A DNA stretch of 14,779 nucleotides, taken from NCBI GenBank assembly GCA_044508215.1, contig JBIQID010000079.1, forward strand, positions 1 to 14,779, written 5' to 3'. Below, in pieces: positions 1 through 6,340 of the stretch; the stretch's first letter is position 1, and every line of letters begins with the position of its first letter. This stretch comes from JAEZFI01 sp044508215. GTDB lineage: Bacteria > Actinomycetota > Acidimicrobiia > Acidimicrobiales > Microtrichaceae. The position numbers and the translations under genes were made by a program. The notes beneath the pieces are model-generated. The model was given only the letters and a program-made list of their open reading frames with translations, ran no database searches and had not been told where the DNA came from.

Positions 1-260
1 GGGGGACGGAAGACGTCGACGACCGGGGCGGCGACCGGCGGCTGGTAGCGCATCGCTGGGCCCGCGCCTCCTCCAGCCGGACCCGCCGCGGGCTGCGCGG
101 CGGGACTGGCGGCGAGCACCGGGTGGGTGGGCGGGCCGATGCCTGGATCGGCCACGACCGAGGCCACGGACACGACCGAGGCCACCGCGACCAGCGAGGC
201 CACCGCGACCAGCGAGGCGACCGCGGCCGCCAGCCGTCGCAGGGTGGATCTGCACGACAC
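1..260 (-). CDS. Secreted M23-family peptidase, N-terminal part only (cut by window end)
   Basis: Starting from a GTG at 260, 86 codons stay open to the window edge. The N-terminus has arginines (SCRSTLRR), then a long Ala/Val/Ser hydrophobic stretch at about residues 10-36, then VADPG, which reads as a Sec signal peptide. A Pro/Ala/Gly-rich linker follows. The last visible residues (YQPPVAAPVVDVFRPP) resemble the lead-in to the LytM/M23 metallopeptidase domain, where a 'PV...V...F..P' segment precedes the zinc ligands; those ligands would lie outside the window. An AAGGG sits 8 bases before the GTG. The gene lies 73 bases downstream of the WhiG-type sigma gene, a place where actinobacteria often carry an M23 peptidase before rpsB. 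A cell-wall hydrolase role is inferred from this lead-in and context only. Confidence 0.65.
   Translation of the reverse strand, partial: MSCRSTLRRLAAAVASLVAVASLVAVASVVSVASVVADPGIGPPTHPVLAASPAAQPAAGPAGGGAGPAMRYQPPVAAPVVDVFRP
163..216. repeat. 18-bp tandem repeat inside the signal-peptide coding region
   Basis: Two perfect copies of an 18-base unit (181-198 and 199-216) follow a diverged copy (163-180), with partial units on either side. In the minus-strand reading frame each unit encodes a hexapeptide: ASLVAV, ASLVAV, ASVVSV. The repeat therefore builds the hydrophobic core of the signal peptide of the partial M23 peptidase, and copy-number change would lengthen or shorten it in frame. Confidence 0.8.
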
Positions 261-333
261 TCGACGAACCCTTCGGGAGGGCCGGCGGAGGGGAAGAGCG
301 GGAAGAGGGGGGAAGCGCTGGCGCGTTGGGGCG

Positions 334-1128
334 CTAGGCCGGTTCGCGCTGCAGGCTCGAGAGCCGGTTCCGCAGCTGCAGCACCGCCTTGGTGTGGATC
401 TGGCACACCCGCGACTCGGTCACGCCGAGCACCTTCCCGATGTCCTGCAGCGTCAGGTTCTCGTAGTAGTAGAGCGTGAGGACGATCTTCTCCCGCTCCG
501 GCATCACGTTGATCGCCTGTGCGAGGAGCTGGCGCACCTCGGCCACCTCGAAGGCGCCCATCGGACCGTGACCGCCGTCGGCGATCGTGTCGGCGAGCGT
601 GATCGTCTCCCCGCGGTCGCCGCCGACCACCAGGATCTCGTCGAGGGCGGCGAGGCCCACCGTGGAGATCTGGCTGAGGCTCTGTTGGAACTGCGCCTCG
701 GTCCAGCCCAGCTCCTCAGCGACCTCCTCGTCGGTGGGCGCGCGGTGGTGGACCGACTCGAGCTTGGCGTAGGCCCGTTCGATGGCCCGCGCCTTCGCCC
801 GGACCGAGCGGGGCACCCAGTCGATCGAGCGCAGCTCGTCGAGGATGGCCCCCTTGATGCGGCTGATCGCGTAGGTCTCGAACTTGAAGCCGCGGCCCGG
901 CTCGAACTTGTCGATCGCGTCGATGAGCCCGAACATCCCGTAGCTCACGAGGTCGGCTTGCTCGACGCTCTGGGGGAGCCCGACCGCGACGCGGCTCGCC
1001 ACGTACTTCACGAGCGGGGCGTAGTGCATGATCAGCGCGTCGCGCGCCTTCGCGCCCCCGTCGCGCTTGTAACCGGTCCAGAGCTCGGTGAGCTCCTCGT
1101 CGGTGCCTGTTGCCGGCTGGCCCGCCAT
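334..1128 (-). CDS. whiG: RNA polymerase sigma factor, FliA/WhiG family
   Basis: 264 residues, the usual size of a group-3 sigma factor. Region 2 (about residues 25-100) contains the core-binding/-10 recognition stretch DLVSYGMFGLIDAIDKFEPG and FETYAISRIKGAILDELR. Region 3 follows (about 104-165: WVPRSVRAKARAIERAY, then PTDEEVAEELGW). Region 4 (about 200-258) carries the -35 helix-turn-helix, MPEREKIVLTLYYYENLTL then IGKVLGVTESRVCQIH. Two starts are possible. The ATG at 1134 overlaps the recombinase stop as ATGA. The ATG at 1128 has GAGGG seven bases upstream and is preferred here. In Streptomyces WhiG triggers sporulation; FliA drives flagellar genes. Nothing here shows which regulon applies, so the symbol reflects neighbourhood (dprA, xerC-like, M23 peptidase) rather than proven orthology. 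Confidence 0.92.
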   Translation of the reverse strand: MAGQPATGTDEELTELWTGYKRDGGAKARDALIMHYAPLVKYVASRVAVGLPQSVEQADLVSYGMFGLIDAIDKFEPGRGFKFETYAISRIKGAILDELRSIDWVPRSVRAKARAIERAYAKLESVHHRAPTDEEVAEELGWTEAQFQQSLSQISTVGLAALDEILVVGGDRGETITLADTIADGGHGPMGAFEVAEVRQLLAQAINVMPEREKIVLTLYYYENLTLQDIGKVLGVTESRVCQIHTKAVLQLRNRLSSLQREPA

Positions 1129-1130
1129 GG

Positions 1131-2039
1131 TCATGCCCTCGGATGAGTTGATTCGAACACCGTCCGCAGTCGCTGGGGGCTCACCTGGGTGTAGCGCTGC
1201 GTCGTCGCCACGTCTGCATGCCCCAACAGCTCCTGCACCACTCTCAGATCGGCACCACCGTCGAGAAGATGAGTGGCGAACGTGTGTCGCAGCGCGTGCG
1301 GGTGCGTGGGGCTGTCGGTGCGGCCGTCGACGATGCGACGGACGTCCCGCGGCGTCATCCTCGCTCCCCTGCGGTTCACGAACACTGCGGTCGCCGACGA
1401 CGCCGGCCACCGCTCCCCCATCTCCTCGCGGCGCGTCGACAGCAGCGCGAGCCAGCGCTCGACCAGCTCCACGGCGGGCTCGCTGAGCGGGACGATCCGC
1501 TGGCGTGATCCCTTCCCGGTGACGGTCACGCGTGCCCGCCGGAGGTCGAGGTCCGATCCGTCGATGCCGCAGAGCTCGGCGACGCGCAGGCCCGAGCCGT
1601 AGAGCAGCTCGACCGCCGCCAGGTCCCTCGCCTCCCAGAACGGGTCGGCAGCGGTGCGCCGTTCGACCAGGCGGTCGATCTCGTCGGCCCGCAGGACGCG
1701 TGGCAGCCGGGACGCGCCCGACGGCGAGCTCACCCCGATCGTCGGGTCGGTGACCGCGCGCCCCTCCCGGACCGCCCAGCCGTAGTACCGGCGGAGCGCC
1801 GACAGCGATCGCTTCACCGTTGCGGGCGAGTGGCCCAGCGTGGTGCGGAACGCCACGAACCGTCGGACCAGCCGGCGGTCGACGTCGGTCGGCGACTGGG
1901 CGCCGGACCGCGCCACCCACTCGGCGAACTGCTCCACGTCCCGGACGTAGGCGGCTCGGGTGGAGCCAGAGACCCCGGTCAGCGACCGAGCGAAGACGTC
2001 CGTGCCCCACGTCACCAGCCGGAGTGTAGCCACTTCCAC
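1131..2039 (-). CDS. xerC: Tyrosine recombinase, XerC/XerD type
   Basis: 302 residues from GTG at 2039. The N-terminal SAM-like core-binding domain is at about residues 14-95 (FARSLTGVSGSTRAAY, then SALRRYYGWAV). The catalytic domain has the full tyrosine-recombinase set: Arg152 in GLRVAEL, Lys176 in TGKGSRQR, His248 and Arg251 in HPHALRHTFATH, His274 in LLGHAD, and the nucleophile Tyr283 in TQRYTQVS. Size and lack of extra domains fit the Xer proteins that resolve chromosome dimers at dif rather than a phage integrase, and the core-gene context agrees. A GTG at 2015 is an alternative start: it lies 7 bases downstream of a TACACT -10-like hexamer and would be leaderless. The stop overlaps an ATG of the sigma gene. 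XerC versus XerD cannot be settled from sequence alone. Confidence 0.9.
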   Translation of the reverse strand: MEVATLRLVTWGTDVFARSLTGVSGSTRAAYVRDVEQFAEWVARSGAQSPTDVDRRLVRRFVAFRTTLGHSPATVKRSLSALRRYYGWAVREGRAVTDPTIGVSSPSGASRLPRVLRADEIDRLVERRTAADPFWEARDLAAVELLYGSGLRVAELCGIDGSDLDLRRARVTVTGKGSRQRIVPLSEPAVELVERWLALLSTRREEMGERWPASSATAVFVNRRGARMTPRDVRRIVDGRTDSPTHPHALRHTFATHLLDGGADLRVVQELLGHADVATTQRYTQVSPQRLRTVFESTHPRA

Positions 2040-2129
2040 GCGCGCAATGTGGTGAGAAGAGCACGGTGAGCGCTCCCTGCGGCCACGGGCAGTGGTCCCC
2101 GGGGCGATCAGCGAGGCGGGATCCCGTCG

Positions 2130-3269
2130 TCATGGCGCTGCTCGCCGCTCGAGGACCCCACCGTCGTTGTGGAGGATGCCCACGTCGCAGAGCTGCTCGA
2201 CCGCAGCGAGCGCCGCCACCAGCGTGAGGCCCGCGGAGGTCACGACCACGTCGAGGGGCACCGACTCCCAGCCGACCGCCTCGAGCACGGCGGCGGCCTC
2301 CGGCCCCAAGCCCGCTGGGACCTCCGTCGACGCCCGACCACCACGGCCGCGGGCGGACGTCTCTCCGGGGTCGGCGAGGTCGAGCGCGGTCAGGACGTCG
2401 TCGATCGAGCGGCACGGCGCACATCCGTCCGCGAGGAGGTCGTTCGTCCCCTGCGAGGCAGCGCTCGTGACCGGACCTGGAACGGCGAGCACGGTCCGGT
2501 CTCGCCGTTCGGCCTCGCGGACCGTGTGCATCGATCCGCCGCTGCTCGCCGACTCGACGACCACCACCACGTCGGAGAGGGCGGCGATGATCCGGTTCCG
2601 GAGCGGGAAGCGCCACGCCTCGGGGCGGACCCCGAGCGGCGCTTCGGCCACCAGCCAACCGTGCTCCGCCACGTCGTCCCACAGGCCGCGGTTGCGGAGG
2701 GGGTACGGGTGGTCGAGCCCACCGGCCACGACGCCCACCACGGGCCCACCACGAGCGAGCGCAGCGCGGTGGGCCTCGGCGTCGATCCCGGCGGCCAGGC
2801 CCGAGACCACCACGATGCCGAGCGAGGCGAGTGCACCCCCCAGCTCGGCGGCGACCCTCCTGCCGTAGGCGGTCGCCCGCCGGGTGCCCACGATGCCGAC
2901 CGCCGGGAGCTGCCCACCGGGCGGTCGACCGAGGGTGCACAGGACCGCCGGCGGCCGCGGGTCGTCGACGAGGCGGTCGGGCCAGTCCGCGCTCCCGGCA
3001 CCGAGCACCGCCACGCCCGCGTCGCGGTGACGGGCAGCCAGCCGGCCTGGGTCGAGCGGTTCGGCCGCCTTCTTCCACGAAGCGGCGAGCTCGGCGTCCC
3101 ACCCCCTCAGGTCGAGGCGCTGCCCGAGGGTCACCCGTCGCCACGTCTCCGACGGGTCGGGCTGGGCGCAGAACCACCGGAGGCGGTCTGGGCCGACGTG
3201 CGGCAGCGACCCGAAGGCGAGCGCTGCTCCGCTCCGGAGCGCAGCGGTCGGGTCGGCGGCGGAGCTCAC
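2130..3269 (-). CDS. dprA: DNA-processing protein DprA (Smf)
   Basis: 379 residues. The GTG at 3269 overlaps the comM stop as GTGA, so the two are translationally coupled. An N-terminal helical (SAM/HhH-like) region spans about 1-80. The DprA Rossmann domain spans about 95-290, with the diagnostic motifs GIVGTRRATAYGRRVA, VVSGLAAGIDAEAHRAAL, VVAGGLDHPYPLRN, FPLRNRIIAALSD and ESASSGGSMHTVREA, ending in GTNDLLADGC. A C-terminal winged-helix segment lies at about 325-375 (LDVVVTSAGLTLVAALAAVEQL). DprA binds incoming single-stranded DNA in the cytoplasm and loads RecA during natural transformation; it is also widespread in bacteria not known to be competent. Position directly after comM supports shared function. 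Confidence 0.96.
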   Translation of the reverse strand: MSSAADPTAALRSGAALAFGSLPHVGPDRLRWFCAQPDPSETWRRVTLGQRLDLRGWDAELAASWKKAAEPLDPGRLAARHRDAGVAVLGAGSADWPDRLVDDPRPPAVLCTLGRPPGGQLPAVGIVGTRRATAYGRRVAAELGGALASLGIVVVSGLAAGIDAEAHRAALARGGPVVGVVAGGLDHPYPLRNRGLWDDVAEHGWLVAEAPLGVRPEAWRFPLRNRIIAALSDVVVVVESASSGGSMHTVREAERRDRTVLAVPGPVTSAASQGTNDLLADGCAPCRSIDDVLTALDLADPGETSARGRGGRASTEVPAGLGPEAAAVLEAVGWESVPLDVVVTSAGLTLVAALAAVEQLCDVGILHNDGGVLERRAAP

Positions 3270-4783
3270 GTCGACACCAGCCGGCGTGAGGCGAGGTCGA
3301 GCTCGGTTCGGAGCGCGAGCGCCTGCGCCACGACCTCGGCGTCGATCGAGCCTTCCCCGCCCCGCAGGTCGTCGAGCGTGAGCGCCACCCGTCGCACCTT
3401 CACGAGACCTCGCCCCGAGAGCCGACCCGACTCGATGGCTGCATCGAGCATCCTCCGTGCGTCGACCTCGAGGACGGAGACCTCCCGGAGCTGGTCGGCG
3501 CTCAGGCGGGCGTTGGCCGCCCCGCGCTCCGCCATCCGCCGGCGCGCTGACACGACCCGCTCGCGGACCGATGCCGTGGGTTCGGCGGGTCGGTCGTCCA
3601 TCAGCTCGGACCGAGGGGTGGGGTGGACCCGCAGGCGCAGGTCGAAGCGGTCCATGAACGGGGCCGACACCCGGCGGGCGTAGCGCTGGAGGCCGGCCTC
3701 GCCGCAGGTGCAGCGGTCGGTCCCTCCCAGTCCGCAGGGGCACGGGTTCATCGCTGCGACCAGCTGGAAGGCAGCGGGGAGCCGTGCCGAGACGTGCGCC
3801 CGGCTGATCTGCACGCTGCCGTGCTCGAGCGGCTGCCGGAGCGCGTCGAGCACGTGGGCGGGGAACTCGCCGAGCTCGTCGAGGAACAGCACGCCCTTGT
3901 GCGCCAGCGAGACCTCGCCCGGGCGGAGGTGCCGGCTGCCTCCGCCCACCATCGAGACCATCGACGCCGTGTGGTGCGGGTTGCGGAAGGGCGGTCGACG
4001 CACCAGCTGCGAGGTGTCGAGCAGCACGCCGGCCGCCGAGTGCACGGAGGAGACCTCGAGCGCTGCCTGGTCGTCGAGGTCGTCGAGGAGCGGCGGCAGG
4101 CGCTCGGCCAGCATGGTCTTGCCGGCGCCGGGAGCACCGACCATCAGCAGGTTGTGGCCGCCGGCCGCAGCGACCTCGATGGCGAGCCGGGCGAACGGTT
4201 GCCCCCTCACCTCGGCCAGGTCGGGCGGCGGCGCCGTCTGCCGGACCGCCGGTGCATCGATGTGGTGGTGGGGCCACGGCTCCTCGCCGCCCAACGCGCC
4301 CACCACCTCGGCGAGCGTGGCGACCGGGCGCACCTTCACGTGGCCGGACAGGTCGGCCTCGGCTGCGTTCTCGACCGACACGACCAGTTCGTCGACGTCG
4401 AGCGCCGCGACCATCGGCAGGATGCCTCGCACGGGCCGGACGGAACCGTCGAGGCCGAGCTCGCCGAGGAATCCGATCCGGCGGTCAGGCGTCCACTCCA
4501 GCTCGCCCGCCGCCACGAGGAGAGCGACGGCCATCGCGAGGTCGAGGCACGATCCGAGCTTGGGAACGTCCGACGGCGCGAGGTTCACCGTGACGCGGCG
4601 CTGCGGGAACGGCTTGCCGATGGAGAGGACGGCCGCCCGGACCCGGTCGCGGGACTCACGGCACGACGTGTCGGGGAGGCCCACGATCGTGTAGCCGGGC
4701 AACCCGGCCGAGACGTGCACCTCGACGAGGACTCGATGCCCCACCACACCGGTGAGGGAGGCGGACTGTGTGATGGCCAGCAC
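3266..4783 (-). CDS. comM: ComM/YifB-family AAA+ ATPase (Mg-chelatase-like)
   Basis: 505 residues, the family's normal length. The GTG at 4783 is fixed by AGGAG six bases upstream. The N-terminal ChlI-like fold (about 1-165) starts LAITQSASLTGVVG and contains VGLPDTSCRESRDRVRAA and VNLAPSDVPKLG. The AAA+ module has Walker A GAPGAGKT (216-223), Walker B GVLFLDE (297-303), a cysteine cluster NPCPCG...CTCG (346-361) and the arginine region FMDRFDLRL. The C-terminal Mg-chelatase helical domain carries GRGLVKVRRVALTLDDL near residue 450. In Vibrio, ComM is a hexameric helicase that promotes branch migration during transformation. The gene is followed by dprA with a 4-base overlap. Confidence 0.96.
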   Translation of the reverse strand: MLAITQSASLTGVVGHRVLVEVHVSAGLPGYTIVGLPDTSCRESRDRVRAAVLSIGKPFPQRRVTVNLAPSDVPKLGSCLDLAMAVALLVAAGELEWTPDRRIGFLGELGLDGSVRPVRGILPMVAALDVDELVVSVENAAEADLSGHVKVRPVATLAEVVGALGGEEPWPHHHIDAPAVRQTAPPPDLAEVRGQPFARLAIEVAAAGGHNLLMVGAPGAGKTMLAERLPPLLDDLDDQAALEVSSVHSAAGVLLDTSQLVRRPPFRNPHHTASMVSMVGGGSRHLRPGEVSLAHKGVLFLDELGEFPAHVLDALRQPLEHGSVQISRAHVSARLPAAFQLVAAMNPCPCGLGGTDRCTCGEAGLQRYARRVSAPFMDRFDLRLRVHPTPRSELMDDRPAEPTASVRERVVSARRRMAERGAANARLSADQLREVSVLEVDARRMLDAAIESGRLSGRGLVKVRRVALTLDDLRGGEGSIDAEVVAQALALRTELDLASRRLVST

Positions 4784-4852
4784 GGCGGGCTCCTGGTGAT
4801 CCAGCCGGACGGTGCCGGCGGTTCCGAGGGCCGCGGTGCGGCGCCGATGCGT

Positions 4853-4878
4853 GGGATGTGGGTGTGGGTGTGGGAGGG
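4853..4878 (+). other. G-quadruplex motif upstream of comM
   Basis: Five GGG runs (4853-4855, 4860-4862, 4866-4868, 4872-4874, 4876-4878) are separated by loops of 4, 3, 3 and 1 bases, satisfying the canonical G3+N1-7 rule. The G-rich strand is the template strand for comM and the YceH-like gene. The motif sits in the 99-base gap between them, just after the YceH-like stop codon. Folding in vivo is inference. Confidence 0.55.
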
Positions 4879-4882
4879 ACGC

Positions 4883-5524
4883 TCAGGTCTCGTCCATGCC
4901 GAGCTCACGACGGACCACGGCGAGCGACTCGCTCAGGAACCGCACCTCTGCTTCGAGCTGTGCGACCCGCTCGGCGAGTGCACCGCCGCCGCCCGACCCC
5001 ACCGGTCGGTCCGCCGATGCGGGCAGGTCCTCCGGCGCCGGCGCCCAGCGGTGCGCCCACCGTCGCTGCGTCTGACCGGCCAGGCGTTCGCGCTGCACGA
5101 CCAGCGGCTCGTCGCGGGCTGCGAGGCGCTCGAGCACCTCCAGCACCTCGTCGGTGCCGGAGAAGCTGCAGAGGCGTTCGGAGCGCGACAGCAGCTCGGA
5201 GGGAGTCTGGTCCCCGCGGAGGAACAGCAGGCCGAGCAGCGCAACCTCCTGCTGGTCCAGCCCGAGCGCGTCGTCGAGCACCTGCCGGTGCTTCGTGGCG
5301 CGGTTGGACGGCGAGTGCACGAAGCGGACGAGGCCGGCGTCCTTCAGCCCCGTGAGCTCACGCTCGACGAGGGCCAGGTCGTAGGACACCACCGGGTGGC
5401 GGCTGGTGGTCTGGTTGGCTGCCCGCATGACGGCGTTCGCCGTGAGCGGGTAGTCGGCGGGCGTGGTCCGCTCCTTTTCGATCAGGCAACCGAGGATGCG
5501 GACCTGCTCTTGGGTGAGCTCCAT
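4883..5524 (-). CDS. DUF480 / YceH-like winged-helix protein
   Basis: 213 residues, close to the family size. It opens with the diagnostic ELTQEQVRILGCLIEKERTT and continues with YPLTANAVMRAANQTTSRHP, the DUF480 signature, forming a first winged helix at about 1-70. A second winged helix is at about 85-150 (ALGLDQQEVALLGLLFLRGD, then TPSELLSRSERL). A Gly-rich break (176-181) is followed by a C-terminal heptad-like helix (about 183-207), probably a coiled coil. The family's molecular role is not established, although the fold suggests DNA binding. There is no Shine-Dalgarno before the ATG at 5524. A TATCGT hexamer (5537-5532) ends 7 bases before it, consistent with a leaderless message. It diverges from the plus-strand small membrane-protein gene by only 21 bases. 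Confidence 0.88.
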   Translation of the reverse strand: MELTQEQVRILGCLIEKERTTPADYPLTANAVMRAANQTTSRHPVVSYDLALVERELTGLKDAGLVRFVHSPSNRATKHRQVLDDALGLDQQEVALLGLLFLRGDQTPSELLSRSERLCSFSGTDEVLEVLERLAARDEPLVVQRERLAGQTQRRWAHRWAPAPEDLPASADRPVGSGGGGALAERVAQLEAEVRFLSESLAVVRRELGMDET

Positions 5525-5545
5525 GGCGCGGACGATACTGACGCG
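5511..5545 (+). promoter_or_regulatory. Candidate promoter for the plus-strand small-gene pair
   Basis: TTGGGT at 5511-5516 and GATACT at 5534-5539 are separated by 17 bases, and the ATG follows 6 bases after the -10-like hexamer, which would give a leaderless transcript. The -10 overlaps a TATCGT on the opposite strand (5532-5537) that is suitably placed for the divergent YceH-like gene, so the two directions could compete for polymerase. The match to consensus is weak, and most of the element lies within the YceH-like coding region and the 21-base gap. Confidence 0.35.
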
Positions 5546-5656
5546 ATGGGATTCAACCCCCACCGCGTCCACCGCAAGTCGGTGTGGGACTACCTGATGG
5601 TGGCCTCGGCGCTGATCGTGTGCGCGGCGTTCGTCCTCTGGGCTCTGCTGGGCTGA
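5546..5656 (+). CDS. 36-residue single-pass membrane protein
   Basis: The ATG at 5546 opens a 36-residue frame beginning MGFNPHRVHRKSVWDYL, then a hydrophobic stretch (about residues 18-36, MVASALIVCAAFVLWALLG) to the TGA. The basic N-terminus followed by one membrane helix predicts an N-in/C-out small membrane protein ending right after the helix. Of the 36 sense codons, 34 end in G or C, as in the neighbouring real genes, which is strong evidence of coding. The frame stays open far upstream, but only as the antisense of comM and the YceH-like gene, so this ATG is preferred. No family name is recognised with certainty. The next gene starts 7 bases after the stop, so the two are probably co-transcribed. 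Confidence 0.72.
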   Translation: MGFNPHRVHRKSVWDYLMVASALIVCAAFVLWALLG

Positions 5657-5663
5657 CCGCAGC

Positions 5664-5876
5664 GTGGACGTCGACTTCACGGCGACCGCCGAGTGCGAGG
5701 TGCGGCGCGTCCAGCCGTACGAGGCCCGCAAGACCTACGTGTGCCCAGGCTGCCAGCGCGACATCCCGGCGGGGACGGGCCACGTCGTGGCGGTGCCGGT
5801 GGAGGCACCCGACCTGCGGCGCCATTGGCACCACGGCTGCTGGGCCGCCCGGGATCGGCGGGCACCCCGGCGCTGA
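5664..5876 (+). CDS. Small CxxC / His-Cys protein, probable zinc binder (conserved actinobacterial hypothetical)
   Basis: 70 residues from GTG at 5664. The core has YVCPGCQRDIPAGTGHVVAV (Cys27, Cys30, His40) and then RRHWHHGCW (His54, His56, His57, Cys59), a CxxC...H..C arrangement typical of a structural zinc site. It resembles small actinobacterial proteins with a 'YRCPGC...IP.GT.HVV...RRHWH..CW' pattern, often labelled hypothetical or, without visible basis, ATP/GTP-binding. No P-loop is present here. Third-position GC is as high as in neighbouring genes. The gene lies 7 bases after the small membrane-protein gene, and its stop is 2 bases from the convergent yraN stop. The function is unknown; nucleic-acid or protein binding would be guesses. 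Confidence 0.78.
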   Translation: MDVDFTATAECEVRRVQPYEARKTYVCPGCQRDIPAGTGHVVAVPVEAPDLRRHWHHGCWAARDRRAPRR

Positions 5877-5878
5877 GC

Positions 5879-6232
5879 TCAGAACGCACCGGCGATCACC
5901 TCCACCCGGTGGGCGCCACCGATCGGTGTGACCGCGGCGACGTCGAAGCGCACCTGGGCCCAGCTGCGCTGCTGTCCGGCGAGCCACTCGGAGGCCAGCG
6001 CCCGCAGGCGCCGCTGCTTCGACCACGTGACCGCTTCGGCGGGGACGCCGTAGCGGTGGTTGCTGCGGGTCTTCACCTCGCACACGACGAGCAGCGGACC
6101 CTTCGACAGGATGAGGTCGATCTCGCCGCCCCGGACCCGCCAGTTGCGGTCCTCGAGGTGGAACCCGGCGCGGCGGTACCAGGCCCACGCGGCCTCTTCG
6201 CCGGCCGAGCCGAGCGTGCGGTTGTGGTCCAT
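5879..6232 (-). CDS. yraN: YraN / UPF0102 family nuclease-like protein
   Basis: 117 residues, the normal length for UPF0102. The PD-(D/E)XK nuclease-like core is visible: GSAGEEAAWAWYRRAGF (helix with the conserved Glu), RGGEIDLI (conserved Glu/Asp, residues 35-41), CEVKTRSNHRYG (the E-x-K motif, residues 51-62) and then SKQRRLRALASEWL. The fold is shared with Holliday-junction resolvases, but a physiological substrate is not established. ATG at 6232 has GGGGGAG only 2 bases upstream, closer than usual. The upstream leader contains a strong hairpin at 6246-6265. The gene sits after rplS, and in actinobacteria yraN commonly precedes comM and dprA, as here, though here three other genes intervene. 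Confidence 0.93.
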   Translation of the reverse strand: MDHNRTLGSAGEEAAWAWYRRAGFHLEDRNWRVRGGEIDLILSKGPLLVVCEVKTRSNHRYGVPAEAVTWSKQRRLRALASEWLAGQQRSWAQVRFDVAAVTPIGGAHRVEVIAGAF

Positions 6233-6245
6233 CTCTCCCCCGACG

Positions 6246-6265
6246 CGCCGCGTGCGAACGCGGCG
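6246..6265 (-). terminator. Perfect GC hairpin between rplS and yraN
   Basis: Eight perfectly paired bases on each side (6246-6253 with 6258-6265) close a four-base loop, UCGC on the minus strand. It lies 75 bases past the rplS stop and 13 bases before the yraN ATG. There is no T-run after it, so it may be a U-less terminator for the ribosomal operon, an attenuator, or a leader structure shielding the yraN start region. Confidence 0.45.
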
Positions 6266-6340
6266 GTGACGTCAGCTGGAGGGGAAGAGGAGCCCGACCC
6301 TAGCGGGGTGCTGTGACAGCCGGGCGGCCGACCGGGACGG

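Noticed and set aside
127..1146. 339-codon plus-strand frame at the left end
   Set aside because: It is the antisense of the sigma factor and M23 peptidase, with Arg/Asp/Leu-rich composition typical of GC shadow frames and no recognisable domain.
1131..2039. Possible phage or integron integrase
   Set aside because: Length, absence of extra domains, and placement among core genes fit a Xer recombinase; no att sites, tRNA or phage genes are nearby.
2023..2051. TACACT -10-like hexamer inside the recombinase N-terminus
   Set aside because: No acceptable -35 at 16-18 bases. It is kept only as a reason to consider the GTG at 2015 as an alternative leaderless start.
2117..2126. Ten-base perfect palindrome between dprA and the recombinase gene
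   Set aside because: It has no loop, is flanked by no other signal, and is of a length expected by chance.
1129..3177. Very long minus-strand frame upstream of the sigma factor
   Set aside because: It is an open shadow frame through xerC and dprA in high-GC DNA; the sigma homology begins only at the ATG near 1128.
3623..5545. Long open plus-strand frame leading into the 36-residue protein
   Set aside because: It is antisense to comM and the YceH-like gene, both clear family members. Only the last 36 codons lie outside those genes and form a sensible protein.
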